Assembly (NCBI GenBank): GCA_028386065.3
Contig: JAKUCV010001068.1
Coordinates: forward strand, 570,136-634,135
Origin: Turnera subulata
Taxonomy: Eukaryota; Streptophyta; Magnoliopsida; Malpighiales; Passifloraceae
Length of the DNA: 64,000 nt
Direction: 5' to 3'
The position numbers and the translations under genes are program-made. The notes beneath the pieces are model-generated. The model saw only the letters and a program-made list of their open reading frames with translations. It searched no databases and was not told the DNA's origin. Positions 1 through 11,616 of this stretch are shown here, one piece after another (position 1 is the stretch's first letter; every line of letters begins with the position of its first letter).

Positions 1-399
1 CTTACTTCATAGTTATTTAGGTAGACAACTCTTGTCAATTACATCTCATGTAACTCTTGGATAGTTGAGTGAACAACACTTGTTCTTGTCTATCTCATAG
101 ACTTAGCTCAACCCCTTGCCTCTAAGTCCTTAATCCTATTAAGATGACCTAGTTAAGTTCAACACCATAATAAGCAGTTCCGATATTACAATTATCGCGT
201 CACACCTTGCTAGGATAAACATTGGCACCTTGCTTTGGCAAAACCTACCAAGTGTTTATCTAAGCAATGATGAGTGCTTATCATGGAAGGCAACACAAGA
301 AGAACTTAATATTTTCATTAACATATTATTCCAATACATTATATGCATGTTCTTGATGAATCATATATTGATGTTTGTAAATTTGGAAACCAAAATTAC

Positions 400-900
400 A
401 AGTGAACATCGATGTTTAAACTTGAACATCGATGTTTTGAGAATCTGATTCTCCCAACTATTTGGCCGAGGCTCAAGAACATCGATGTTCAACATTCAAC
501 ATCGATGTTTTGAGTAACTTGAACTCCAAACTATTTGGCAGTAGCTCAAGAACATCGATGTTCAACTCTTAAACATTGATTTTTTGAGAATTCTGAACGT
601 TCATGATTTTGGCAGTAGCATTTTAACATCGATGTTGAATTGAAACATCGATGTTTGAACTTCTGAAACTCAAGAACATCGATGTTGGAACCTTGAACAT
701 CGATGTTATATGAGTTCTGGAACTTCAAACCAATTCGGCCGAGCTCAAATAACATCGATGTTTAACTCTTAACATCGATGTTTTTTGAGAGTTCTGCATG
801 AGAACATCGATGTTTGTCATACAACATCGATGTTTTGAACGTTCGGCCGAGGCTAAACTTCATGCTAACATCGATGTTTGTCTCACCAACATCGATGTTA
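400..900. repeat. Array of paired AACATCGATGTT palindromes (leader of inverted copia)
   Basis: About fifteen near-perfect copies of the self-complementary 12-mer AACATCGATGTT occur here. They mostly come in pairs whose centres are 19-21 bp apart, and pairs recur every 60-100 bp. Spacers share GGCCGAGGC-like or GGCAGTAGCTCAA-like text. The matching array in the forward copy is at 10340-10900. Short open frames across it on both strands are a by-product of the repeat and are not coding. Confidence 0.92.
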
Positions 901-1186
901 TGGCCTAGCTGTACTAGAACGACAATCGTTCTATACACAAACCGACACTCAATTTTTCTTAGTCGAACTCTTCGACTTACTGCCATGAATATCTTGATTG
1001 ATATCTCATACCAATCAAGTGCTTGTTGTCAAAATTTTTCAACAAAAACACAACATCAACATGTTCAATAACTCATTTAGCACATCACATATACAAAATG
1101 AATTCAGCATATCACATATGCTAGCATGTTCATACTATATCACATATAACATATGAACACATAATTCGGTTTAGAACTTCACAAGA

Positions 1187-1199
1187 GGCTCCGCTACCA
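1187..1199 (-). other. Primer-binding site of inverted copia element
   Basis: Minus strand TGGTAGCGGAGCC lies one base inside the LTR. It resembles the plant initiator-Met site TGGTATCAGAGCC but differs at two positions. The same two changes occur in the TRIM and gypsy E2 sites of this window. Confidence 0.8.
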
Positions 1200-1200
1200 C

Positions 1201-2712
1201 TGTAAGTATCCAGGCAGGCAAACTGACAATCAAATTCAATAACATACACAGCGAAAAACCGGATACACATGGAGGATCCAAGTGAAGGGTAGCTAAACCG
1301 AATAACAATTTTTACGTACCTGAATCGGTTGAGGTCTTTCACCCAACTGTAAGGACGAATCAGCAAGAGCCGGACAGAAATCCCGCCCCTCTATGGTATC
1401 CACACAAACCGTCGATGACTAGCCGGAAACCGTCTCACGATCTCCAACCCGAGCTCTCCCGAATAGCAGTGCTAACTGCGGATTTCCGGGAGTTGTGTGG
1501 TGTTTTGTGTTCTTCTTTCTTTCTCAAAGAATGAAGGGGTAAGTGTGTGTTCTTGATGCTCTGAAAAATCAGAATGCAAGGTGTATAGTAATCTGATTAC
1601 TCACTCCAATAAATGCATAGATTATTAGAGACAAGAATGGCCAACATAATGGTCCATCCAACATGATTAAGATTCCACCACTATCTAGTCTAATCATGTC
1701 TCCAATATGCACTAATGGGATTACACATCACATGCCATCAGGTTTGGCTCAATAATTCTGACAATCAGTGAATCAAACCAGCCCAAAACGACCCTGGTCC
1801 AACCACGGTCCAACCACACCTAGTCGAACCATGGTCCAACCATGGTTCAACCACCTGCTCGAATCAACGATTCTAAGTGTGTGACCCTGTAGGCACTTGT
1901 AACGTCCGGCAATAATTGTAAACTCATTTACAATTATAAGCAAAGAGCGGCGCCTAGCAACACATCATTGCTCCCCGAACGACAAGATCAGTACTGATTC
2001 AATATGCCTCGTAAACATGTCATCGTCCCTTCGTCCCATTATCAAGATTAAATACGAGACATGGAATATGTCAATCTCGCATATGTTTAATCTCGGTTTC
2101 TTGATCCTCAAGCTAACTGTGTAAAACGGAGACTAATGATATCACCATATCATAATCCGAGCACGGCCGTGCAATTACAGTTCAACTCTATCAAGAAACC
2201 AACCAATAATATACCTGTTATATGGGTTGGACGAATCCCCTCTGGATCATACAAAACCCACTACACATTTATCATATACCCAATGATTACACTAAGTCTA
2301 CTCATTTACGAAATAGCCAAGAGTAATATCAAAGTATACGACTCAAATGTTGGGAACCTTGATGACCACAGGTCTAAGGACAATACATATAAGAACCGCT
2401 AATGACAATCATATAACGTTCCATGTAGCGTTCTTATGTGGGTCGGTCCAGTCCACAAGTTCTCTAACTTGTACCCGTATGTAGAATTCATATCACATAT
2501 AATTCTCAACATACGCTAGTCTTAATTTATTATTACAACCCATCCATAATAATTATCCATCTAGGGACATTTAAGAATATATAAATATTGTAGGGTTGTG
2601 AATATGTGCAGGCGTTTATCTCATAAATGATATTTATTGGAATAACCTTAATGTGTATACATGATTACAAATAAACATCCATTGATTGGCTTTTGGGCAT
2701 ATTACACTAACA
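1201..2712 (-). repeat. 5' LTR of inverted copia element
   Basis: On the minus strand it starts TGTTAGTGTAAT at 2712 and ends in CTTACA at 1201, giving 1512 bp. The forward copy's 5' LTR is 1511 bp and nearly identical. It contains a cluster of CCATGG-centred repeats near 1800-1855. Confidence 0.92.
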
Positions 2713-5556
2713 GTTACCAGGTTTACCTCCGGAGCGTGAGGTTGAGTATACAGTGGACTTGGTACCGGGAGTTGCTCCTATCTCTATTCCACCCTACAGA
2801 ATGCCTCCGACTGAACTTCTGGAGTTGAAGAAGCTGTTGGAGGAGTTGCTAGAAAAGGGTTTCATTAGACAAAGCACTTCACCCTAGGGTGCCCCGGTCT
2901 TGTTTGTTAAAAAGAGGGATGGTAGTATGCGGATGTCTGTGGACTACAGGCAATTGAACAAGGTGACTATGAAGAACAAGTATACGTTGTCCAGGATTGA
3001 TGACTTGTTTGATCAGTTGCAGGGTGCATCTGTGTTTTCAAAGATTGACTTGCGATCCGGATACCATCAGGTCAGGATTGCAGAACAGGACCTACCAAAG
3101 ACTACTTTTCCCACTCGGTATGGTCACTATGAATTTTTTGTGGTCCCCTTCGGGTTGATAAATGCTCCTGCAGTCTACATGTGTGTGATGCATGGGGTGT
3201 TCCATGAGTTTCTGGACCGGTTTGTGGTTATTTTCATTGATGATATTCTGGTCTACTCGAGGAGTAAGGCCGAGCATGAGGAGCATTTGAGGATGGTGTT
3301 GCAGAGGCTGCGGGAGAAACAGCTCTATGCCAAACTCAGTAAGTGAGAGTTTTGGTTGGATGAGGTTACTTTCCTCGGGCATATAGTGTCGGGTGAAGGT
3401 ATTAAGGTGGACCCGGCCAAGGTTAAGGCAGTTATAGAGTGGGAACCACCGAAGAATGCATCTGAGGTGCAGAGTTTCCTTGGACTTGCTGGTTACTATC
3501 GCAGAATCATTGAGGGTTTTTCCTTGATAGCGGGTCTCATGACTAAGCTGTTGAGGAAAGATTGCTCTTATGTGTGGGATGATCGTTGCCAGCAGAGTTT
3601 TGACGAACTGAAGAGTCGTTTGACTTCTGCACCAGTGTTGACAGTTCCTAGACCCAGTGTGGAGTACACGGTGTTTAGTGATGCTTCTGGTCTGGGTTTG
3701 GGTTGTGTGTTGATGTAGGAGGGTCAGTTGATTGCCTATGCTTCTAGGCAGTTGAGGACTCATGAGAAAAATTATCCGACCCATGATTTGGAGTTAGCTA
3801 CTGTGGTCTTTGCTTTGAAGATCTGAAGACACCATCTTTTTTGGGAGAAGTGTCGGATTTTTACGGATCACAAGAGCTTGAAGTACATCATGACCCAGAA
3901 GGAGCTCAATATGAGGCAGAGGCATTGGATCGAGCTCCTGAAGGATTATGATTGTATTATTAAGTACCATCTGGGAAAGGCTAATGTGGTTGTAGATGCT
4001 TTGAGCCAAAAGAGAGTTTCATCTGCAGATAAGGAACCGGTTTCCTTTGATTTGCCATCTTTGTTGGAGTTGAGGTCTTTGGATGCCCAGTTAGAGGTTG
4101 ATGATACCGGGGCCTTGTTGGCCAGTTTGAGCATCCGACTGACCTTGTGGGATAAGATTATGGAGTTGTAGTTCGGTGACCCTCATCTAGCAGAGTTGCG
4201 GGATAAGGCTCTCGGTGGAGAGAGTTCTAGTTTTTATATCCAGGAGGATGGAACTTTGGTGACGGGTGATCGTCTTTGTGTTTCGGACGTGGATGACCTG
4301 AGGAGGTGGATTATGGATGAGGCGCACAACGCACCTTATGCCATGCATCCGGGTAGCACAAAGATGTACCTGAACCTGAAGAGTCACTATTGGTGGCTTG
4401 GGATGAAGAAGGATGTTTCGGAGTTTGTGGCTTGTTGCATGACTTGTCAGCAGGTGAAAGCCGAGCATCAGGCTCTTGCCGGCAAGATGAGTTCTTTGAC
4501 TATTCTGCAGTGGAAGTGGGAGCATATCACAATGGATTTTGTGATCGGGTTACCAAGGACCCGGGGTCGACATGACGCCATCTGGGTCATTGTCGACAGG
4601 TTGACCAAGTCAGCCCACTTTCTACCTATCCAGCAGACGGATACGATGGATAAGCTGGCAAGGTCGTATGTCTCTGGTGTTGTCGAATTGCATGGAGTTC
4701 CTCTATCCATTGTGTCGGACAGGGATCCGAGGTTCACATCCCACTTCTGGAAGAGTTTGCAGTTAGCCTTGGGTACTAAGCTGAATTTCAGTACAACTTT
4801 TCATCCGCAGACAGATGGACAGTCTGAGAGGACTATTCAGACTTTGGAGGATATGCTTAGAGCCTGTGTGCTCAACTTCAGTGGTTCTTGGGATGAGACG
4901 TTACCGTTGGTTGAGTTTGCTTACAACAACGGGTATCACTCTAGTATCGGTATGGCACCCTATGAGGCTTTGTATGGGCGAAAGTGCTGTAGTCCGATCT
5001 ATTAGGATGAGGAGGGTCTGACACAGGTGATTGGTCCAGATCTTGTCTAGGAGACTGTGGATCAGATTGAGGTGGTCAAGCAATGCATGAGAGCTGCTTA
5101 GGACCGACAGAGGAGTTATGCTGATAAGCATCGTCGGGAGATGGAGTACAGTGTAGGTGACAGAGGTTTCCTCCGTATAGCTCCCTAAAGAGGTGTTATC
5201 CGGTTTGGGAGGAAGGGCAAGTAGAGCCCTCGTTATATCAGTCCCTGTGAGATCGTGGAGTGGATCGGTCCGCTGGCTTACAGATTGGCATTGTCGGAGG
5301 AGCTGTCTCGCATACACAATGTATTCCATGTCTCGATGTTGAGGCAATATCGGTCTGATCCGAGTCGAGGAGGTTGGAGGTTGCTGATGATTTGACATAT
5401 GTCGAGGAGCCAGTTGAGATCCTAGCTCAGGAGGTACGACAGTTGAGGAGTCGTACTATCCCTATGGTTCGAGTGAGGTGGAGCCGTCATTCTCCGAATG
5501 AGGCTACTCGGGAGGTTGAGTCCCATATGAGAGAGCAGTACCCACACCTGTTTTGA
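2713..5556 (+). pseudogene. Degenerate gypsy (chromovirus) pol, element E1: RT, RNase H, integrase, chromodomain
   Basis: This is the 3' two thirds of a Ty3/gypsy polyprotein. Gag and protease are cut off by the copia insertion ending at 2712. Visible in order are reverse transcriptase (FIDDIL active-site box near 3235), RNase H (DASGLGLG near 3680; a [13 protein letters not shown] motif near 3870), the integrase zinc-binding region (H...H...CMTC near 4330-4450), and the integrase D-D-E core (MDFVIGL near 4530, SDRDPRF near 4720, SERTIQ near 4827). A chromodomain-like tail runs to 5556, which points to the Tekay/Del group. The main frame is broken by stops at 2885, 3344, 3716, 3824, 4169, 5003, 5048, 5099, 5187 and 5222, and by a frameshift near 5360. 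Most stops replace Trp or Gln codons. It cannot make a working enzyme. Confidence 0.93.
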
Positions 5557-5589
5557 TTCATACCATGTAATTCCGAGGACGAAATTTTC

Positions 5590-5605
5590 ACAAGTGGGGT
5601 TGAAC
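5590..5605 (+). other. Polypurine tract region of gypsy E1
   Basis: A purine-rich stretch (CAAGTGGGGTTGAAC) lies just before the LTR start and follows a CGAGGACGAAATTTT motif typical of this gypsy group. The equivalent in E2 is at 19677-19694 on the minus strand. Confidence 0.7.
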
Positions 5606-8529
5606 TATAATGCCCTGATTTTTCATGATTAATGTATGAAATTTCTGAAATTTAAATTCCAATTTTGCCCTCAAGATATTTCTGAGTTGTTGGACAAGAA
5701 ATATACCTTTTTTTTCTTTGAATTACTTCTTTTATGATAGATTCTTTCCTGAGTTGAGCCTACGTTGGAGTTTAACCGGATTTTGGAGTTGGAACTTAGG
5801 TTTTGGTGTAGAATTATCAAAACTACGTCGTTTTGAGGATTCAAGGGAAAAAAAAAAGTAATACAAACAAACAAACGTTGACTGGGCTGGGCAGGTTGAC
5901 CGCGCCTAAGCGGAACGACAGGTCGTTCAGCTCAGCCGGCCAAACCCTAGCCAACTCTTTTCTCCTCACTTCTTTTCTTTTTTTTATTTTTCTCTTTTTT
6001 GTTCGTCGCCGCTCGTTCTCTCTCTCTCGTCTCCATCCTCGCTTCTCTCTCCCTCTAACACCCACAACCGCCACCTTCACCCCATCTCTTCTCATCCTTT
6101 TCCTCTTCTCGGGCCACCGCACACCCAAGCAAAGAAGCCGTCTTCGTCGCCTTGCCGTCGTCCGAGTTCTTGGTGTGACGGATTACTGCTCAGGGTTCTT
6201 GAGGTCAAGCTCAAATCCGCCACCGTCGCGACTTGGAGGTAAGCAACCGACCTTTCTTCCCATTTTTCCTCTCTTGCCTCTCCTCAGTCTCGGCTTTAAT
6301 CGATTGTTCGGTTGTTGCTTGGAGTTCTTTGGTGGCGGGTTCGTGGTTGTTGTTTGCTTGTGCGGGTGGTGGTACACAGTGGAGAGAGTGCGAGCCTAGG
6401 AGGAGGTTTGTTGTAGGAATCTGAAACTTCGGGGTGTCGAGTTGCATCTCGGGTAAGCCTCCAGACCTTGTTCTCCTCTTCTCCTTTCTTCTCTCCGAGT
6501 TGGGACCGGGGTTGAGATTGATGGTGGCGGGTTGTTGTAGTTGCTGTTTTTCGAGCTGAGTTCTGTGGCTCGGGTTGTGTTTTGAAGGTTTACAAGGCCA
6601 TGCCGTGGGACTGCTGCCGCGTGGACAGATTTCCTTTTTCCGATAAGAATTCCGGCAGCCTTTCTCGCTTATGTCTTCGTTCTTAATGCCCGGTTGCTAT
6701 AAGTTGTTCTGTGTGTGATTGGCCTGTTATGGTTGTTAACAGTTCGTGGTGAACTTTGTCAGACGAGAGTTGACCGGATTTCGATGAGTTGGGGTTTTCC
6801 GGTGTCTCAGGCTTCTGTTCTGGCGTGGCAGTACGTTCTTCGGCTTTAAGGGTACCTTGTCTAATGTATCTTTAAATTCCGTGCATGGCATATACTTTAA
6901 TCTTCGGATTGGATTATGTACTTAAAATATACATAGTAGAAACCGAGAGCGGGGAGTGAGTAACAAGTGGTCGGTTTGTCCGACGAGGGTAGAGTCTCTA
7001 GGACTATAATTCGGGCTCGGGTAAACCCTTCAACGGGGGATTAGACAAATTGGGCCCAGGCCCAGTAATGTGATGTTATGACCAACATAACTATTTGGAT
7101 TGAATTGAGTGATGGGCTTTAAACCCAAGGACATAGATGGCTTTAAATGATGGGTTTTGAAGATGTGGGCTTTAGGCCCAGTGACCATGAGGATTTTATA
7201 CTGGATTATGATTTTGGACTTAGTGGGCCTTGAGCCTATGAACCATAGGCCCGTGACTTGGAACTATAGTTTTGGTGAGTGGAAGTAGATTAGTCGGGCT
7301 GGATTTAACTCACGGTTGCATTGCACAAGCATGCATAATTTATTTATTATTGAATATCTTTATGAGAGATGGTGTCTATGTGTATAGGCACAAGACATAA
7401 TTCAGGAGCGGCTGGTACTAGTGGTGGACAGACAGAGCGCCATCATAATTGAGGTGACTCTATAAGACTTGTATGCTTGTATGCGAATACCTGCTGGTAT
7501 GGTTAGATAGTGCTACTTGCTAAGTGTATTGCATGCTGTTGACTGTGTTATGCATGTGCTTATGTGTTATGTTGATATGATGATACCTTATGAGCTGATA
7601 TGCCATGTGTATGATATGAGTGTTTTTTGCCAATATCATGTATTTGTGTGAGCCTTAAGCTCGGTTTAGAGACCATCTTTGGTGGCACACCACCTGTATA
7701 CACCTTACAAGAAACACCTCTTACTTAAGGCATAACTGATAATATATGATTCAAAATAATATAAGTTCTACTGTGGGGCTGTTGACCGGTAGCACCGAGA
7801 GGGAGAGAGGGTACCCCTCGGGTCCTGTTATTATAGTGAATTGTATTCACAGAGACGGCGACGAGGGAATTGATGGGTACGCCCTCGGTTAGTATATTAG
7901 TGAGAGTACCCCTCACAGAGCTGGCGCCTTGGGGATTTGTCGGGTGTACCTCTTGGTTATTTGTTATTAATCATTTCCTTCGGTGAGAGCACCCCTCACA
8001 GAGCTGGCGACTTGGGGACTGACGGGTGTGCCCCAAGATTTTGTATTATAATTCCTTTGAGGAGAGCACCCTTTCTAGAGCTATCTGCCTCCTGTTTGTT
8101 AGTGGTTTTCTTTGTCGGAACTTACACATTCCGGTGTGTTGATATTTATACTGTATATATATATATAATTATATTTGGGCATACGCCCTGGAGAGGTGGC
8201 CAGACGCTACCGCGCCCGACGCACACAATAGAGGGCCCTTAATAACGATAAGGATGTAATAACCAGATAGTTGACCTAACACTTGTATGTGTGGGTTTTG
8301 ACACATGTTGATTGTGTGTGTATACTTGGGCTCGTGGGCTTAATCACCCTACGAGCTTTTCTTCGTGTGTCTGTATATTTGTCTTATATTTACATTAAGT
8401 AGGCGACTCATGTAAATCGCCACCGTGGTTTTACAGATCATTAGTAGTTTGTTGACGGTTGCTCTTACCTCGAGTATCAGACTCTTCCAATTCAGTAGGT
8501 AGTCGTGTTTCCTTCCTGGTGGATCCATA
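5606..8529 (+). repeat. 3' LTR of gypsy E1, first segment
   Basis: The LTR starts TATAATGCCCTGA, against TGTAACAGCCC in E2, so the terminal TG has probably mutated to TA. It continues to 8529, where the forward copia element interrupts it. A pyrimidine-rich then GC-rich stretch lies at 5960-6300. Open frames here (for example 5833-6399) are low-complexity and I do not call them genes. The LTR resumes at 16564 and again at 27443, for a total of about 3.16 kb, similar to E2's 3.0-kb LTRs. Confidence 0.8.
7795..8090 (+). repeat. Degenerate tandem repeats inside E1 LTR
   Basis: About four diverged units of 65-85 bp. Each carries variants of GAGAGCACCCCTCACAGAGCTGGCG followed by TTGGGGA and CGGGTGT-like text. 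E2's LTRs carry a similar two-unit repeat (near 17275-17385 and 25015-25125). Confidence 0.7.
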
Positions 8530-10040
8530 TGTTAGTGTAATATGCCCAAAAGCCAATCAATGGATGATTGTTTGTAGTCATGTATACACATTAAGGTTAT
8601 TTCAATAAATATCGTTTATGAGATAAACGCTTGCATATATTTATAACCCTAGAATATTTTGTATTCTTAAATGTCCCTAGTCGGTTAGTATTATTGATGG
8701 GTTGTAATAATAAATTAAGACTAGCGTATGTTAAGAATTGTATGAGATACGAATTCTACATACGGGTACAAGTTAGAGAACCTGTGGACTGGACCGACCC
8801 ACATAAGAACCCTACATGGAACGTTATATGATTGTCATTAGTGGTTCTTATATGTATTGTCCTTAGACCTGAGATCATCAAGGTTCCCAACAAGTGAGTC
8901 GTATACTTTGATATTATTCCTAGTCATCTGTAACTGGGTGGACTTAAGGGTAATCATTGGGTATATGATAAATGTGTAGTGGGTTTTGATTGATCAAGAT
9001 GGGATTTGTCCGACCCATATAACGGGTATATTATCAGATGGGCTTCTTGATAGAGTTGAACTGTAAATGCACGGCCATACTCGGATTATATGATATGGTG
9101 ATATCATTAGGATACGTTTTACACAGTTAACTCGGGGATCAAGAAACTAAGATTAAACATATACGAGATTGACGTTTTCCATGTCTCGGTTTAATCTTGA
9201 TAATGGGACGAAAGGACGATGACATGTTCCGAGGCATATAGAATCAGTACTGATCTTGTCGTTCGGGTAGCAATGATGTGTTGCTAGACGCCGCTCTTTG
9301 CCTATAATTGTAAAATGAGATTTTAAAATTATTGTCGAACGTTACAAGTGCCTACAGGGTCACACACATAGAATCGTTGATTCGAGCAGGTGGTTGAACC
9401 ATGGTTGGACCATGGTTCGACCGTGTGTTGTTGGACCATGGTTGGACCATGGTCGTTTTGGGCTGGTTTGGTTCAGTTATTGAAAGAATTATTGGACCAA
9501 ATTAGTGCTGTGATGAGTGTTTATACATTAGTAGAGACATGGTTATGTGGAGACATAATCATAAAAGATAATGGGCCAATATGTTGGCCATTATCCCATT
9601 GTCTCTAAGCACTACATGGGGGTAGAGTAATCAAATTACTCTTGACCCTTCTCACTCTCTCTTGTATTCTGAACTCTGAGTTTTTCAGAGCAAGAAACAC
9701 ACACACATCTTCCTCTCTTCTTTTTGAAAGAAAGGGATACCATAAACACCACATATAGCTCCCGAAAATCCGTAGCTAGCACCACGGTATGGGAGTGCTC
9801 GGGGGTTGGAGATCATGAGATAATTCCGGCCGGTGATTGACGGTTCGTGTGGATACCGTAGAGGAGCAGGATATCCTTCTGGCTCTAGCTGATTCGGTTC
9901 TTCAATTAGGTGAAAGATCCTAACCGTTTCAGGTATGATCGATTTTGTTGTTCGGTTTGGTTGCTTCACTTGGATCCTCCAAGGTTTCCGGGTCTTTCCG
10001 CTGCACTTGATTGTCAAGTTTGCATGCCTGGATACTTACA
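8530..10040 (+). repeat. 5' LTR of forward copia
   Basis: 1511 bp, from TGTTAGTGTAAT to CTTACA. It is close to the 3' LTR apart from scattered substitutions and a 25-bp block present here but missing there (near 8830-8860), which lies between short repeats. Confidence 0.95.
9388..9460 (+). repeat. Cluster of CCATGG-centred palindromes in copia LTR
   Basis: Repeated ACCATGGT(T) motifs separated by GGACCATGG or TTCGACC text. The same cluster recurs in the 3' LTR (15915-15985) and in the inverted LTR (near 1800-1855). Confidence 0.75.
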
Positions 10041-10041
10041 G

Positions 10042-10054
10042 TGGTAGCAGAGCC
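10042..10054 (+). other. Primer-binding site of forward copia
   Basis: TGGTAGCAGAGCC begins one base after the LTR. It differs from the usual plant initiator-Met complement (TGGTATCAGAGCC) at one base. Confidence 0.85.
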
Positions 10055-10339
10055 TCTTGTGAAGCTCTAAACAGAATTTGGTGCATATGTTGATATGTTC
10101 ATCTTAATGTGTGTGATATGATGAGTTCATTTTGGTATATGTGATATGCTGAATTCATTTTGTGTATATGTGATATATGTTGAGGTTGGTTGTGTCAAAA
10201 GGTTTTGACAACAAGCACTTGATTGGTATGTGATATCAATCAAGAGGTTCTTGGCAGTAAGTCGAAGGGGTTCGACAAAAGGAAAATCGATTGTCGGTTT
10301 TCGTAAGGAACGATGGTCGTTCTAGTGCATCGAGGCTAG

Positions 10340-10900
10340 AACACCGATGTTCAATGGTTGAACATCGATGTTCACATGAGTTTTGACCTTGGCAGAAGTC
10401 TAAAACATCGATGTTCAGTAGGGAACATCGATGTCCAGGACAGTGAGGGCCTATACATTGATGTTTAAAAGTACTGCCATGAAACTTGAATTGGCAGAGG
10501 TCTCCAACATCGATGTTCAAGTTTGAACATCGATGTCCAGGACAGTGAGGGCCTATACATTGATGTTTAAAAGTACTGCCATGAAACTTGAATTGGCAGA
10601 GGTCTCCAACATCGATGTTCAAGTTTGAACATCGATGTTCATGAGTCCTACATCGATGATTAAGGGTTAGACATCGATGTTTAAAACAACTGCCTAATTC
10701 TTGGACTTTCAGAACCTTCCAACATCGATGTTCAAGAATCAAACATCGATGTTCAAGTGTTGAACATCAATGTTGAGGTCTAGACATCGATGTTCTTGTG
10801 TTCTAGAGGCCAAACGACATTGATGTTCAGGATAGGACATCGATGTCCATGAGCATTGCCAGGTTGTTGGGAGAATCAGATTCTCAAAACATCGATGTTC
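10340..10900. repeat. Array of paired AACATCGATGTT palindromes (leader of forward copia)
   Basis: About thirteen exact ATCGATG cores plus several one-base variants (ATTGATG, ATCAATG, ACCGATG), arranged in pairs with centres 20-21 bp apart. It lies between the primer-binding site and gag. It matches the array at 400-900 in the inverted copy but has a different number and order of units. Confidence 0.92.
10423..10636 (+). repeat. Tandem duplication, 102-bp period, inside palindrome array
   Basis: The block containing CCAGGACAGTGAGGGCC recurs with an offset of 102 bp (10441 and 10543) with no difference that I can see. This indicates recent unit duplication inside the array. Confidence 0.85.
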
Positions 10901-11032
10901 ATATAATTTTCGGGCCGAGGCTACCTCTACGTAGCGGCTTATATTGCATATGATGCATTGTTATTGTATATGAGATATATAATTTGTGAATTACATGCAT
11001 GACATGTATGGATACAATTGTTGACAAGTATT

Positions 11033-11250
11033 CATCATTGCTTCGATCAACATTTGGTAGGTTTTGCCAAAGCAAGATGCCAATGTTTATCCTAGCAAGA
11101 TGTGATGGCATAATTGTTATGCATGGAAACAATTGTTGATATAAATATTAAGTTCTTAGTTGCCTTCCATGATAAGCACTCATCATTGCTTAGATCAACA
11201 TTAGGTAGGTTTTGCCAAAGCAAGGTGCCTATGTTTATCCTAGCAAGGTG
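11033..11250 (+). repeat. Direct repeat of about 70 bp in copia leader
   Basis: Copy 1 at 11033-11102 and copy 2 at 11181-11250 share CATCATTGCTT through GGTTTTGCCAAAGCAA to TAGCAAG(A/G)TG. The inverted copy (near 200-290) has a single unit, so this is a duplication private to one copy. Confidence 0.8.
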
Positions 11251-11616
11251 CGACTGGATAATTGTAATATCTGAACTGCTTATTGTGGGTTTGGACTTAA
11301 CTAGGTCATCTTAATAGGATTAAGGACTTAGAGGCAAGGAGTTGAGTAATGTCTATGAGATAGACAAGAACAAGTGCTGTTTGCTCAACTATCCAAGAGT
11401 TACATGAGATGTAATTGACAAGAGTTGTCTACCTAAAGAGCTATGATGTAAGCGATCAGCCAAAGCTGACTTATATTGTAGTGAAATATGGATCTTGGCC
11501 TACTCATGATTATTTTGTTTTCATAGTTGGAGCATCATTTAATAGAATTCCTTGTTAAATGATTTATGTATACATGACTCTTATTTGTGTGAGTTGATCT
11601 TTGTTGTAGAGCTACC

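Larger units (their letters stand above)
1..2712 (-). mobile_element. Ty1/copia LTR retrotransposon, inverted, 5' part only (left end off window)
   Basis: This is the reverse complement of the 5' part of the copia element at 8530-16558. Reading leftwards it holds a complete 5' LTR (2712 down to 1201), a primer-binding site and a leader with a palindrome array. The left edge of the window matches the sequence near 11450 of the other copy, just before gag, so gag-pol and the 3' LTR should lie beyond the window. The right end falls exactly in the reading frame of the gypsy pol that starts at 2713, so the element inserted into that pol. The expected 5-bp duplication (GTTAC at 2713-2717) cannot be confirmed without the left flank. 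Confidence 0.9.

Noticed and set aside
400..900. CRISPR-like array
   Set aside because: The palindromes are regularly spaced, but this is a plant retrotransposon leader. Spacers are similar to each other and repeats are paired, unlike CRISPR.
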